A stretch of DNA of 38,623 nucleotides, from contig JAFTNZ010000009.1 of assembly GCA_017451645.1 (NCBI GenBank), positions 179,729 through 218,351 of the forward strand, given 5' to 3'. This document shows, one piece after another, positions 25,406 to 34,836 of this stretch. Source of the DNA: Bacteroidaceae bacterium. GTDB lineage: Bacteria > Bacteroidota > Bacteroidia > Bacteroidales > Bacteroidaceae. The translations under genes were made by a program, and so were the position numbers. The notes below the pieces were generated by a model, which searched no databases, was not told where the DNA came from, and was given only the letters and a program-made list of their open reading frames with translations. Position 1 is the first letter of the stretch, and each line of letters starts with the position of its first letter.

Positions 25406-26316
25406 AAGTTACAAACAATTAAGATTAACAGAGTAACAATTGAGAACATGAAAAAGATGTTGCACAAACGGCCTCCAGCCAGCGTAAACAAATGAACAGA
25501 AAGGATACAACACACCGAAGACATCACCCCCGACACATACAGAAAGGCCGAAGGCTGAAAAAGAACAAGAAGCAGAAGTATCCCCTGTAACCATAAAAAG
25601 AAACGCAAGAAAACGCGTGTACGAATTTTGTCATGAAAACCATTTATTGTAGCATATACAGCCCCGACACCTGAAAGCAACGAAATGAACCCCAACGATA
25701 CCCAACCACCAATAGGAAGCGCTCCCGAACCTATTCCATCATAATCAGCCAAAACGCGCAGAGGCGTGTAGAACAACTCCAAGTCCTCCTCATAAAAAGC
25801 ATAGACAAACAACAGCCAATAAGGGAAAAGCAGCCCGATAATTCCAGCAAAGAAACTTCTCGGTTCCAAAGCTTTGAAAATCATTAGAAAGAAATAAAAG
25901 AATGGGACTGTCCACAAGACTTGAGGTATCAACAAAGAGGTTGCACTAATAATCAAGAAAAGGCAGAACACACGGCTTACGGGCACAACAGCCTGATAGC
26001 TTCGAAAAAGGAAATAGACCGTCCACAACAAAGCAAAAGCCAATAATGCACTTTCGGCCAAATGTGCCCCCTGCGGAACAGACATCCACATCAGCGGGAA
26101 AAGTACTGCATGAAAATTCGTCCGCCTCCCCAACAGTGAAAAGGCATTATTCAACTCCACCAACAGATAGACGGAAGCAACCCCAAACAATAGACACACC
26201 CCCTCCATGTCCCATGATGTATTCACACCGAATAACCAAAAAGACACAACCAAAGCCACGAACACCGGAGTTGTGGCTTTGGACGAGATTACTATTTGTT
26301 GGAATCGCTGCCTCAT
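25378..26316 (-). CDS. polytopic membrane protein of unknown function
   Basis: 312 residues from the ATG at 26316 (a TTG at 26319 is the only other choice). Around nine or ten hydrophobic segments occur, with a charged hinge near 175-190 (YEEDLELFYTPLR). No named motif is seen. I recognise it only as a conserved type next to purD in Bacteroides. Its ATG shares a base with the purD stop (TGATG), so translation is coupled. It is unlike the ABC-3 permeases by eye, though it is the only unassigned multi-spanning protein beside the ZnuA/ZnuC pair. Confidence 0.8.
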   Translation of the reverse strand: MRQRFQQIVISSKATTPVFVALVVSFWLFGVNTSWDMEGVCLLFGVASVYLLVELNNAFSLLGRRTNFHAVLFPLMWMSVPQGAHLAESALLAFALLWTVYFLFRSYQAVVPVSRVFCLFLIISATSLLIPQVLWTVPFFYFFLMIFKALEPRSFFAGIIGLLFPYWLLFVYAFYEEDLELFYTPLRVLADYDGIGSGALPIGGWVSLGFISLLSGVGAVYATINGFHDKIRTRVFLRFFLWLQGILLLLVLFQPSAFLYVSGVMSSVCCILSVHLFTLAGGRLCNIFFMFSIVTLLILIVCNLWMPLYNSF

Positions 26317-27587
26317 CAAAGGTCCGCTCCGATATCTGAACGGAAATATTTCTTCTCGAATTGAATTTTTTTGGCTCCTTCAAACGAACGCGCCAGAGCT
26401 TCAGCCTTGTCCGTACCATAAGAACTGACGGCTATCACACGGCCTCCGGCAGTCACAACCTGACCTTCTTGCATAACCGTTCCCGCATGAAAGACAATGC
26501 TTTCAGGGTTCACGTCACCAATACCCGTAATAGCATACCCCTTATCGTAAGCCTCAGGATAACCACCTGACACAAGCATCACGCATACAGCAGCACGAGA
26601 ATCAAATTCCAATGTCTTTTCATCCAGATTACCTGCAGCTACCCCTTCGAACAGGTCCACCAAATCGCTCTTGATGCGCAACATCACACTCTCAGTTTCA
26701 GGATCTCCCATACGCACATTGTATTCTATTACCATCGGTTCTCCCTTCACATTGATAAGACCGAAGAAAATGAAGCCTTTATAAACAATGCCTTCGGATG
26801 CCAATCCCTCCACTGTGGGGCGAATAATACGCTCTTCCACCTTCTGCATCCATGCTTTGTCGGCAAACGGTACGGGTGAGACAGACCCCATGCCACCAGT
26901 ATTCAAGCCTGTGTCTCCCTCACCAATGCGCTTATAGTCTTTGGCTTCGGGCAGAATCTTATAGTTCTTGCCATCAGTCAATACAAATACAGAGCATTCG
27001 ATACCACTGAGGAACTCTTCAATGACCACCGTAGAAGAGGCATTGCCGAACATTCCTCCCAACATTTCTGCCAATTCTTTTTTGGCTTCAGCAAGCGTAT
27101 CAAGGATGAGCACCCCCTTACCCGCACAGAGTCCATCAGCTTTCAGTACGTAAGGAGCCTGAAGAGTCTCCAAATAAGCCAGTCCTTCTTCCAACTGTCC
27201 GCCCGTAAAGCTACGGTATCCGGCTGTAGGAATTCCATGACGCTGCATGAAACCCTTGGCAAACTCCTTACTACCCTCCAATACGGCACCGGCTTTGGAA
27301 GGTCCGATAACAGGAATCTTTTTCAGTTCCTCATCCTGCTGGAAGTAATCATAAATGCCTTTCACCAACGGATCTTCAGGTCCCACCACCACCATATTGA
27401 TATCGTTCTCCAATACGAACCGGCGGATACCATCAAAGTCATCTCCTTTGATAGCCACATTCTCGGCTACATTACTCGTACCGGCATTACCCGGAGCCAC
27501 ATACAGTTTTTCAATCTTCGGGCTTTGGGCAATCTTCCAAGCCATAGCATGCTCACGTCCGCCACTACCCAACAATAACAATTTCAT
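26316..27587 (-). CDS. purD: phosphoribosylamine-glycine ligase PurD
   Basis: PurD (GARS) joins glycine to phosphoribosylamine in purine synthesis. 423 residues is usual. The N-terminus [20 protein letters not shown] and [16 protein letters not shown] are signatures of the first domain. The ATP-grasp part shows [18 protein letters not shown], and [20 protein letters not shown] is the active-site block. A strong promoter lies 40 bp upstream. It is the first gene of an operon of five overlapping or abutting genes running to the ZnuC-like gene. Confidence 0.97.
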   Translation of the reverse strand: MKLLLLGSGGREHAMAWKIAQSPKIEKLYVAPGNAGTSNVAENVAIKGDDFDGIRRFVLENDINMVVVGPEDPLVKGIYDYFQQDEELKKIPVIGPSKAGAVLEGSKEFAKGFMQRHGIPTAGYRSFTGGQLEEGLAYLETLQAPYVLKADGLCAGKGVLILDTLAEAKKELAEMLGGMFGNASSTVVIEEFLSGIECSVFVLTDGKNYKILPEAKDYKRIGEGDTGLNTGGMGSVSPVPFADKAWMQKVEERIIRPTVEGLASEGIVYKGFIFFGLINVKGEPMVIEYNVRMGDPETESVMLRIKSDLVDLFEGVAAGNLDEKTLEFDSRAAVCVMLVSGGYPEAYDKGYAITGIGDVNPESIVFHAGTVMQEGQVVTAGGRVIAVSSYGTDKAEALARSFEGAKKIQFEKKYFRSDIGADL

Positions 27588-27626
27588 ATATAATACTCTT
27601 TAGTTTGATTATTCATAAAACGGGGA

Positions 27627-27657
27627 CAAAGATAGTGCAAGTTGAGCGGAGGACAAA
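27627..27657 (-). promoter_or_regulatory. Bacteroidales promoter for the purD operon
   Basis: On the minus strand TTTG (27657-27654), 19 bp, then TATCTTTG (27634-27627), a full match, 39 bp before the purD ATG. No purine-type riboswitch is seen. Confidence 0.75.
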
Positions 27658-27733
27658 ACAAATCATTCATTTTTTATCCTGTTTTCTCCCTCAAGTTGTG
27701 GACTGATTCATCTTTCACGCGGCCTTCCATATA

Positions 27734-27752
27734 TTCGCACTACCAGTGCGAA
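27734..27752. repeat. perfect 8-bp inverted repeat upstream of the esterase promoter
   Basis: TTCGCACT, ACC, AGTGCGAA. It ends 15 bp before the -33 element of the plus-strand promoter and 77 bp upstream of the purD -33 element, so it could be an operator for either or a small hairpin. Confidence 0.55.
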
Positions 27753-27767
27753 GTTTATAGCCTCTTC

Positions 27768-27799
27768 TTTGTCGTTTCTGAATAATATTTGTACTTTTG
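27768..27799 (+). promoter_or_regulatory. Bacteroidales promoter for the double SGNH gene
   Basis: TTTG at 27768-27771, 20 bp, then TACTTTTG at 27792-27799, a full match. The TTG inside the -33 element opens the longest frame, which shows that start is not real. Confidence 0.75.
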
Positions 27800-27849
27800 C
27801 ACAAACAAAAGAATCGTTACGACACCCTCGCTTGAAATTGTATTCAATT

Positions 27850-29379
27850 ATGGTAAGAAAATTCTATTTCAGTCTCTGTTTGGCCGTCGTTTGCAGTCTC
27901 CCCCTCATAGCAAGCCGCCCTGCCCGTGTGATTATCACTGCCGGGCAATCCAACACCGATGGCCGGTGTCCCAATACCGAATTGCCTGCTTATATCAAGG
28001 CTTTAGCCAAAGATACCACCACCTTCCAGCGTGGTGCCTACAACTTTTGCCGCATATCCCAAAATCGCACGGATGGACAGTTTGAACGCTTTTGGCCCCA
28101 AGCCACCAAGCAGGGTGTAGAGAATTCGTGGGCTTACGATGCCGTCACCTATCTGTGGCTCGACCAGATGGTGCGCGACCCTTTATATATTATCAAATGG
28201 GCCGTTGGGGGAACTTCCATCGCTATCGACAAGGATTCAGAGAGCAGTGCCCATTGGAGTGCCGACAGGCGTTGGTTGAAACGCACCCGTAGTACCGCTG
28301 AAGGCGGGCGCTCACTCCTTTTGTCACTCACCCGGCAGATAGATGCTTGCATAGACAGTACTCTCTCTGCATTGAAAGATGGCTATCAGGTCGATGCCCT
28401 CCTTTGGCATCAGGGCGAAAGCGACTACAAACAAGGAAAAGCCTATTACAAGAATTTGAAGGGCGTCTTTGCCCACATCCGCCGCCATCTGACCGAGAAG
28501 ACGGGCAAGGACTATTCCCGTTTGCCCATCATCATGGGCACCGTAGCCCGTAGCAACAAGTGTTATAGTGCAGAGGTAGAAGAGGCCATGAGACGGTTGG
28601 CCGACGAAGACCCCGACATTCACCTGATAGACATGGGCAAGGCTGGTCTTCAGCGCGATCGCCTGCATTTCGATGCCCAAGCCGCTGAGTACTTGGGCAT
28701 ACAGGTGTATGACCGCCTGCTGAAGGTGGCTTATGCCCCCGAGGGAGTGCAGACAACTGAAGAGGGACCTTTGGCCGGCAAACGCATTGCTTTTCTTGGA
28801 GACAGCTATGTTCGCAACCATCGGGAACCCGCCATGCTCACCTGGCAATACAAATTCGCCCGCAAGCATGGCATGACCTACTTCAATTATGGGCGCAACG
28901 GTAGCAATGTGGCCTACAATAGCCAACAATGGGGACCTGCCATGTATGTGCGCTACAAGGATTTGCCCGCCCAATTGGACTATATCGTAGTGGTGGGCGG
29001 ACACAACGACAGTTGCCACCCCAATATAGCAGAAGAGATGGAGACGTACAAAGCACGTCTGGCCGAACTCTGTGAAGGACTTATAGCCCGCTATCCTACC
29101 GCACAGATTTTCTTCTTTACCCGTTGGGTGACGGCCGACTTTGCCGGAAGCAATTTTGAGAAAGTGGTGGATGCCACGTTGGAAGTGTGTGGCAACTATA
29201 GCATCCCGGTGTTCGACAGTGCCCGCCGGGGAGGCATCTATATAGGTAATGATACTTTCCGCAAGACATTCCTCCAACCCAAGAAGGGGAACACCGATAC
29301 AGCCCACCTCAATGCACGCGGGCACGACCGCTTCCTGCCCGTGGCCGAAGCATTCCTGTTGCAATACATGCCACGGTAA
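27850..29379 (+). CDS. secreted protein with two SGNH/GDSL esterase domains
   Basis: 509 residues from the ATG at 27850, which begins a signal peptide (FYFSLCLAVVCSLPLIAS). The first domain (about 25-300) is of the sialate O-acetylesterase (SASA) type: S34 in GQSN, G in the WAVGGTS strand, HQGESDY with H187, and D270-x-x-H273. The second (about 308-505) is a GDSL-type SGNH domain: S319 in GDSY, G in YGRNGSN, N386 in GGHND, and D483-x-x-H486. Both catalytic sets look complete, so two ester-cleaving sites on one secreted protein are likely. Substrates could be O-acetyl groups of sialic acid, xylan or pectin; which is unknown. It stands alone between its promoter and the converging AraC gene. 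Confidence 0.88.
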   Translation: MVRKFYFSLCLAVVCSLPLIASRPARVIITAGQSNTDGRCPNTELPAYIKALAKDTTTFQRGAYNFCRISQNRTDGQFERFWPQATKQGVENSWAYDAVTYLWLDQMVRDPLYIIKWAVGGTSIAIDKDSESSAHWSADRRWLKRTRSTAEGGRSLLLSLTRQIDACIDSTLSALKDGYQVDALLWHQGESDYKQGKAYYKNLKGVFAHIRRHLTEKTGKDYSRLPIIMGTVARSNKCYSAEVEEAMRRLADEDPDIHLIDMGKAGLQRDRLHFDAQAAEYLGIQVYDRLLKVAYAPEGVQTTEEGPLAGKRIAFLGDSYVRNHREPAMLTWQYKFARKHGMTYFNYGRNGSNVAYNSQQWGPAMYVRYKDLPAQLDYIVVVGGHNDSCHPNIAEEMETYKARLAELCEGLIARYPTAQIFFFTRWVTADFAGSNFEKVVDATLEVCGNYSIPVFDSARRGGIYIGNDTFRKTFLQPKKGNTDTAHLNARGHDRFLPVAEAFLLQYMPR

Positions 29380-29440
29380 TTACCGCAAGCGTTTCGTGAT
29401 GTAGTGCTATTTTTATGATGAGAATTATACCAAACAGGAA

Positions 29441-30271
29441 TTAATCCTCGTTGCGGTAGTGCAAGGGAGAGACACCTGTGTGTTTCTTGAAATACCGACC
29501 AAAAAAGGACTGATCGGGAAAATGCAACCGGTTTGCTATCTCCTGCACACTGAGGGCTGTCGATTTCAGCATGGCTTTACTCTCCAGCAGGACATGCCTG
29601 TCGATGATACTTTTGGCTGTATTTCCTGTCACATTCCTCACAATGGTAGACAAATAACGTGGACTGATACACAACCTCTCTGCATAGAATGCCACTTCAC
29701 GGTGCTCGCTGCAATGGTCGTGCACAAGCCGGACGAAGCGTTTGAACAGTTCTTCCTGCCGATTGACTCCTTCCGGATATTGTTCCATAAACAAGCGGTG
29801 GGTCTTGTCGTAGATGTCAAGTAGAAAACTTTGAATATGGTTTTGAAATATTTGCTGGCGGAAACAGTTTTCACCATCCAAATACAGTTCCTCCATTACA
29901 GTCATCATGCGTTTGATACTATGATTTCTCTCGTCCGGCAAATTAACTACAGGAGTATCTTTCAGAAAACGATAGAAAGAAGGTTCCAGCCTGGCTGTCA
30001 CATCATGGAAGAGGTGTTTAGAAAACAAAACATAACTTGCAACGAAATCATTACTGATTTGTGCATTGCCAATGATTGTACCAGGCAGAAGGACCATGTG
30101 AGTACCGGCATGGAGGACGTATACTTCCGAATCGATTTCCACTTTGGCTTTACCTTGTTTGCAGAGAAAAATACAGGCATCATCCAATTTGGAGAATTGG
30201 TTGAGTACCAAGTGACAATCATCTGTCTGTACAAGAAAAGAGTTCGGATTCATATCCCCACCATTATTCAT
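29441..30271 (-). CDS. AraC-family transcriptional regulator
   Basis: 276 residues from the ATG at 30271 (30253 is possible). The N-terminal half is a cupin-like sensor (HAGTHMVLLPGT near 54-65). The C-terminal ~100 residues hold two helix-turn-helix units: RLCISPRYLSTIVRNVTGNT, then LSVQEIANRLHFPDQSFFGR and FKKHTGVSPLHYR, the standard family end. It is divergent from the RND efflux operon with 160 bp between them, so it probably controls that operon, itself or both. The inducer is unknown. Confidence 0.92.
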   Translation of the reverse strand: MNNGGDMNPNSFLVQTDDCHLVLNQFSKLDDACIFLCKQGKAKVEIDSEVYVLHAGTHMVLLPGTIIGNAQISNDFVASYVLFSKHLFHDVTARLEPSFYRFLKDTPVVNLPDERNHSIKRMMTVMEELYLDGENCFRQQIFQNHIQSFLLDIYDKTHRLFMEQYPEGVNRQEELFKRFVRLVHDHCSEHREVAFYAERLCISPRYLSTIVRNVTGNTAKSIIDRHVLLESKAMLKSTALSVQEIANRLHFPDQSFFGRYFKKHTGVSPLHYRNED

Positions 30272-30299
30272 TGTTGTTTCCTTTTTCTTTTTTTGACGG

Positions 30300-30307
30300 C
30301 AAAATTA
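30300..30307 (-). promoter_or_regulatory. -7 box of the AraC gene promoter
   Basis: TAATTTTG on the minus strand (30307-30300), 29 bp before the ATG. No convincing -33 element. Confidence 0.45.
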
Positions 30308-30395
30308 ATGTTTCTTTCGGACATATCGGCCCTACTGTTCCGTTTTTGACCAATCTCGGCTAAATTTATCTTCCGCTCTTCTGCCAAAAACCCCG

Positions 30396-30403
30396 TACCT
30401 TTG
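30396..30403 (+). promoter_or_regulatory. -7 box of the RND efflux operon promoter
   Basis: TACCTTTG at 30396-30403, 29 bp before the first ATG. The -33 element is weak, which would fit dependence on an activator such as the divergent AraC protein. Confidence 0.55.
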
Positions 30404-30431
30404 CGCCCGAATTTTAAACGAGTTAAATCCA

Positions 30432-31547
30432 ATGAACAAAATGAAGAAAAATTGGATGCCACTGGCTCTGTACGTCGGTGGCATGTTACTGTTTGCGGCT
30501 TGTCAAGAACCCCCCACTGCCCACCCCGAGGCGGAATACAAGGTACTGACTGTAACCACATCAGACAAAGTGTTGACTTCCACCTATTCGGCAACAATTC
30601 GTGGCCGACAGGACATTGACATCTATCCGCAGATTTCCGGTACACTGACCCGCCTATGTGTGTCTGAGGGAGATGAAGTGCACAAAGGACAAGTATTGTT
30701 CGTCATCGACCAGGTGCCTTTCCAAGCAGCTTTGAATACGGCTGTCGCCAATGTACAAGCAGCCAAAGCAGGGGTAGCCACGGCCCAACTGAACTACGAG
30801 AGTGCCAAAGAACTCTATGCCAAGAGGGTAATCTCGGAGCACCAACTTCAAACGACAGAGAACGGTTATCTCACAGCACAAGCCCAATTGGCACAAGCCG
30901 AAGCACAAGAGGTGAATGCACGCAACAGCCTATCCTACACGGAGGTGAAGAGTCCAGCAGACGGTGTGGTAGGCATGTTGCCCTACAGAGTGGGAGCATT
31001 GGTCAGCCCAGCAGGGATGCCACACCCCCTGACCACAGTGAGTGACAACAGCGACATGTATGTCTATTTTTCGATGACAGAAAACCAATTGTTGGCTCTG
31101 ACCCGCCAATACGGTTCGAAGAAAGAAGCGTTGAAGAATATGCCTGCCGTCCGGTTGCAATTGAACGACGGATCGGTCTATGCGGAAAGCGGACGAGTAG
31201 AAAGCATCAGCGGAGTGGTGGACCGTTCGACCGGTACAGCCGGTCTTCGGGCTGTTTTTCCCAATCGGAACGGATGGTTGTATAGCGGGACATCGGGCAA
31301 CGTTCTGCTACCGGACCACCGCACCGGAGTGATCGTCATTCCCCAAAACCTGACATTCGAGATTCAAGACAAGACCTATGTATATAAGGTAATCGATGGG
31401 AAAGCCACGGCATCGCCTGTAGTGGTGAACCGCGTAAATGGCGGACAGGAGTACATTGTAGAGAGCGGTCTCCAGCCCGGCGATGTAATAGTAGCCGAGG
31501 GAGTGGGGCTGCTACGTGAAGGAACACCGATTAAAATCAAAAACTGA
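30432..31547 (+). CDS. RND efflux periplasmic adaptor lipoprotein (AcrA/MexA type)
   Basis: 371 residues. A lipoprotein signal ends FAAC. The order is the usual one: beta-barrel/lipoyl strand DIDIYPQISGTLTRLCVSEG near 55-74, an alpha-hairpin about 95-160, the second lipoyl half VKSPADGVVGMLPYRVGALV, then the barrel and membrane-proximal domains to the end. It links the inner-membrane pump and the outer-membrane channel. First gene of a three-gene operon; the pump follows 5 bp later. Confidence 0.94.
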   Translation: MNKMKKNWMPLALYVGGMLLFAACQEPPTAHPEAEYKVLTVTTSDKVLTSTYSATIRGRQDIDIYPQISGTLTRLCVSEGDEVHKGQVLFVIDQVPFQAALNTAVANVQAAKAGVATAQLNYESAKELYAKRVISEHQLQTTENGYLTAQAQLAQAEAQEVNARNSLSYTEVKSPADGVVGMLPYRVGALVSPAGMPHPLTTVSDNSDMYVYFSMTENQLLALTRQYGSKKEALKNMPAVRLQLNDGSVYAESGRVESISGVVDRSTGTAGLRAVFPNRNGWLYSGTSGNVLLPDHRTGVIVIPQNLTFEIQDKTYVYKVIDGKATASPVVVNRVNGGQEYIVESGLQPGDVIVAEGVGLLREGTPIKIKN

Positions 31548-31552
31548 GATTC

Positions 31553-34500
31553 ATGAATTTAAGAACATTTATCGAACGCCCGGTACTTTCGGGTGTCATC
31601 TCCATCGTCATCGTCATTTTAGGACTTATCGGACTGAAAACACTGCCGGTGGAACAGTATCCCGACATTGCACCGCCCACCGTGATGGTGATGACCAATT
31701 ACTATGGTGCAAATGCCGAGACATTGCAGAAAAGTGTGATAGCTCCATTGGAAGAAGCCATCAACGGAGTGGAAAACATGACCTATATGACCTCGACAGC
31801 CACCAATGCCGGTTCGGTGGAGATCATGGTCTATTTCCGCCAAGGAACAGACCCTGACATGGCAGCGGTGAACGTGCAGAACCGTGTGGCAATGGCTACT
31901 GGACAACTTCCTGCCGAAGTGACGCAAGTGGGTGTAACCACCATCAAACGGCAAAACTCCATGCTGCAGGTGTTCACCCTCAGCAGTCCCGACGACAGCT
32001 ACGACGAGGAGTTCCTCAGCAACTATATCAGCATCAACCTGAAACCCGAAATCCTTCGTCTGGAGGGGGTGGGACAGTTGGTCGTTCTAGGTGGTAACTA
32101 CTCCATGCGTGTATGGATGAAGCCCGATGTCATGGCACAATACAGGCTGATACCATCGGATGTCATTTATGCTTTGGCAGAACAGAACATCGAATCTGCG
32201 ACCGGTGCGTTCGGAGAAAACTCGAAAGAGACTTACCAATATACAATGAAGTACAAGGGACGCAAGCAGACTCCTGAAGAGTTCGGTGAAATAGTCATCC
32301 GCAGCACCGACAAAGGTGAAGTTCTCAAACTGAAAGACATTGCCGACATCGAATTGGGTATCGACAGTTATTCGTACGTGGGTAAGCTGAACGGACATCC
32401 GGGCATAGGTTGTCTGGTCTTCCAGACCGCAGGAAGCAATGCCACGGATGTGAATGCCCGTATCGATGCTTTGCTGGAAGAAGCCAAGAAAGATTTACCG
32501 AAAGGAGTAGAGCTGAAGCAGGTGATGTCGTCTAACGACTTCCTGTTTGCCTCTATTCATCAGGTGATACAGACGCTGTTGGAAGCCATCTTTCTGGTCA
32601 TTCTGGTAGTGTATGTCTTTTTGCAAGACATACGTTCTACACTTATTCCGCTGGTAGGCATTGTAGTGTCACTTATCGGCACCTTCGCTTTCATGGCAGT
32701 AGCCGGTTTCAGTGTCAATCTCATCACGCTGTTTGCCTTGGTACTGGTCATCGGCACGGTGGTTGATGATGCCATCGTGGTGGTCGAAGCCGTCCAGGCG
32801 CGTTTCGATGTGGGATACAAATCCTCCTACATGGCCAGCATCGATGCCATGAAAGGTATCAGTAACGCGGTGATAACCTCCTCACTTGTCTTTATGGCAG
32901 TGTTTGTCCCAGTGTCATTCATCGGTGGCACTTCGGGTACATTCTATACACAATTTGGTCTGACAATGGCAGTAGCTGTCGGCATTTCGGCCATCAATGC
33001 CCTGACATTGAGTCCGGCTCTATGCGCCCTGTTATTGAAACCCTATATCAACGAAGACGGTACGGAGAAAAACAATTTCGCAGCCCGTTTCCGCAAGGCA
33101 TTCAACACCGCTTTTTCCACCATGGTAGAGAGATACAAAGGTGGTGTGCTGTTCTTCATCAAACGCCGTTGGTTGGTGTGGAGTCTGCTGGTGGCATCAG
33201 TAGTGTTGCTGGTTGTGTTGATGCACAACACCCAAACAGGTCTTGTACCCGATGAGGACCAGGGTGTGGTACTGGTCAACGTCACCACCCCTTCGGGCAG
33301 TTCACTGGCCACAACAGACAAGGTGATGGACGAACTGCGCAAACGTCTGGAGACCCTTCCGGGACTGGAGAATCTTTCCAGCACCACCGGTTTCGGTCTG
33401 ATTTCCGGTCAAGGCAATTCTGCGGGTATGTTCATTGTAGGCCTGAAAGACTGGAGCGAACGTAGCAAAGACGAGGAGCAGGTGCAGGCAATCATCAACC
33501 GGATTTATGCCGTAACTGCTGATGTGAAGGACGCCAGTGTCTTTGCCATGGCTCCGGGTATGATTCCCGGATATGGAATGGGCAATTCGCTCGATCTCAA
33601 CATACAGGACAAGATGGGAGGAGACCTCGGAGAGTTCAATCGTCATACGTGGAACTACATTGCAGCCCTGAACCAACGACCGGAGATAGCCCGTGCCTAT
33701 TCGACCTTTGCCATCAATTATCCGCAATGGGAGGTAGATGTGGATGCCGCCAAATGCAAGCGTGCAGGCATCTCCCCGAACGCGGTATTGACCACGTTGG
33801 CCGGATACTACGGCGGCCAGTACGTATCGGACTTCAACCGGTTCTCCAAAGTCTATCGTGTGATGATTCAGGCCGATCCGAAATACCGTCTTGACGAGGC
33901 TTCGCTGAACAACACCTTCGTACGCATGGGCAATGGAGAGATGGCTCCGCTCGGCCAATTCGTCACATTGAAGCGTGTCTATGGAGCCGAAACTTTGAGC
34001 CGGTTCAACATGTACAATTCCATTGCCGTGAGTGTGATGCCTGCTGATGGCTACAGCACGGGCGATGCGCTGAAGGTGGTAAAGGAGGTGGCCACAGAAA
34101 CACTTCCCAAGGGCTATGGCTACGACTTCGGCGGAATTACCCGCGAGGAAAATGAGGCCAGTGGAGGCACAGCCGCCATCTTCGGTATCTGCATCCTGAT
34201 GGTTTACCTCATCCTTTGTGCACTCTACGAGAGTTTCCTCGTTCCGTTTGCCGTCATTCTTTCCGTGCCTGCAGGTCTGATGGGGTCATTCCTCTTTGCC
34301 AAACTGATGGGATTGGAGAATAACATTTACCTTCAGACAGGACTCATCATGCTCATCGGTCTGTTGGCCAAGACTGCCATTCTCCTGACCGAATATGCAG
34401 CCGAACGACGCAAAGCCGGCATGAGCCTGACCTCGGCAGCCTTGAGCGCGGCCAAAGCCCGTCTGCGTCCCATCCTGATGACAGCAGGGACTATGATTTT

Positions 34501-34786
34501 CGGTCTGTTACCGTTGATGGTAGCTACAGGTGTAGGGGCCAATGGCAACCGTTCGCTCGGAACAGGTGCGGTAGGTGGCATGATTCTCGGTACATTGGTG
34601 CTGCTGTTCCTTGTTCCTTCACTCTTCATTGTCTTTCAATATTTGCAAGAAAAAATCAGGCCAAACCAACCAGAGTCTTCGCACGACTGGCAGATTCAGG
34701 AAGAGTTTGTAGAGATGGAAACCGAACGCAGACACCATCTGGAAGAGAAAAAAAATCACCAGACTCTTACCAACGTTTCTGAATGA
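31553..34786 (+). CDS. RND multidrug efflux pump (AcrB/HAE-1 type)
   Basis: 1077 residues, with the N-terminus FIERPVLSGVISIVIVILGL as the first membrane helix and eleven more expected. The proton relay is present: GTVVDDAIVVVEAV with the Asp pair of TM4, and LLAKTAILLTEYA with the Lys of TM10. The large periplasmic loops between TM1-2 and TM7-8 have the expected lengths. It exports hydrophobic or amphipathic compounds using the proton gradient. A charged tail of about 45 residues after the last helix (EEFVEMETERRHHLEEKKNH) is longer than in AcrB. Confidence 0.96.
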   Translation: MNLRTFIERPVLSGVISIVIVILGLIGLKTLPVEQYPDIAPPTVMVMTNYYGANAETLQKSVIAPLEEAINGVENMTYMTSTATNAGSVEIMVYFRQGTDPDMAAVNVQNRVAMATGQLPAEVTQVGVTTIKRQNSMLQVFTLSSPDDSYDEEFLSNYISINLKPEILRLEGVGQLVVLGGNYSMRVWMKPDVMAQYRLIPSDVIYALAEQNIESATGAFGENSKETYQYTMKYKGRKQTPEEFGEIVIRSTDKGEVLKLKDIADIELGIDSYSYVGKLNGHPGIGCLVFQTAGSNATDVNARIDALLEEAKKDLPKGVELKQVMSSNDFLFASIHQVIQTLLEAIFLVILVVYVFLQDIRSTLIPLVGIVVSLIGTFAFMAVAGFSVNLITLFALVLVIGTVVDDAIVVVEAVQARFDVGYKSSYMASIDAMKGISNAVITSSLVFMAVFVPVSFIGGTSGTFYTQFGLTMAVAVGISAINALTLSPALCALLLKPYINEDGTEKNNFAARFRKAFNTAFSTMVERYKGGVLFFIKRRWLVWSLLVASVVLLVVLMHNTQTGLVPDEDQGVVLVNVTTPSGSSLATTDKVMDELRKRLETLPGLENLSSTTGFGLISGQGNSAGMFIVGLKDWSERSKDEEQVQAIINRIYAVTADVKDASVFAMAPGMIPGYGMGNSLDLNIQDKMGGDLGEFNRHTWNYIAALNQRPEIARAYSTFAINYPQWEVDVDAAKCKRAGISPNAVLTTLAGYYGGQYVSDFNRFSKVYRVMIQADPKYRLDEASLNNTFVRMGNGEMAPLGQFVTLKRVYGAETLSRFNMYNSIAVSVMPADGYSTGDALKVVKEVATETLPKGYGYDFGGITREENEASGGTAAIFGICILMVYLILCALYESFLVPFAVILSVPAGLMGSFLFAKLMGLENNIYLQTGLIMLIGLLAKTAILLTEYAAERRKAGMSLTSAALSAAKARLRPILMTAGTMIFGLLPLMVATGVGANGNRSLGTGAVGGMILGTLVLLFLVPSLFIVFQYLQEKIRPNQPESSHDWQIQEEFVEMETERRHHLEEKKNHQTLTNVSE

Positions 34787-34836
34787 AAAGTGTCAGACAC
34801 TGAGAGCTACATATAATCTTAAGACTTTTATACGAT

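Noticed and set aside
27769-27849. 27-residue extension of the SGNH protein
   Set aside because: Begins at the TTG of the -33 element and would place residues before a good signal peptide.
28324-29364. 346-residue frame on the minus strand
   Set aside because: Opposite the double SGNH gene, whose two catalytic sets prove the plus strand is the coding one.
33302-33958. 218-residue frame on the minus strand
   Set aside because: Opposite the RND pump; no motif or promoter.
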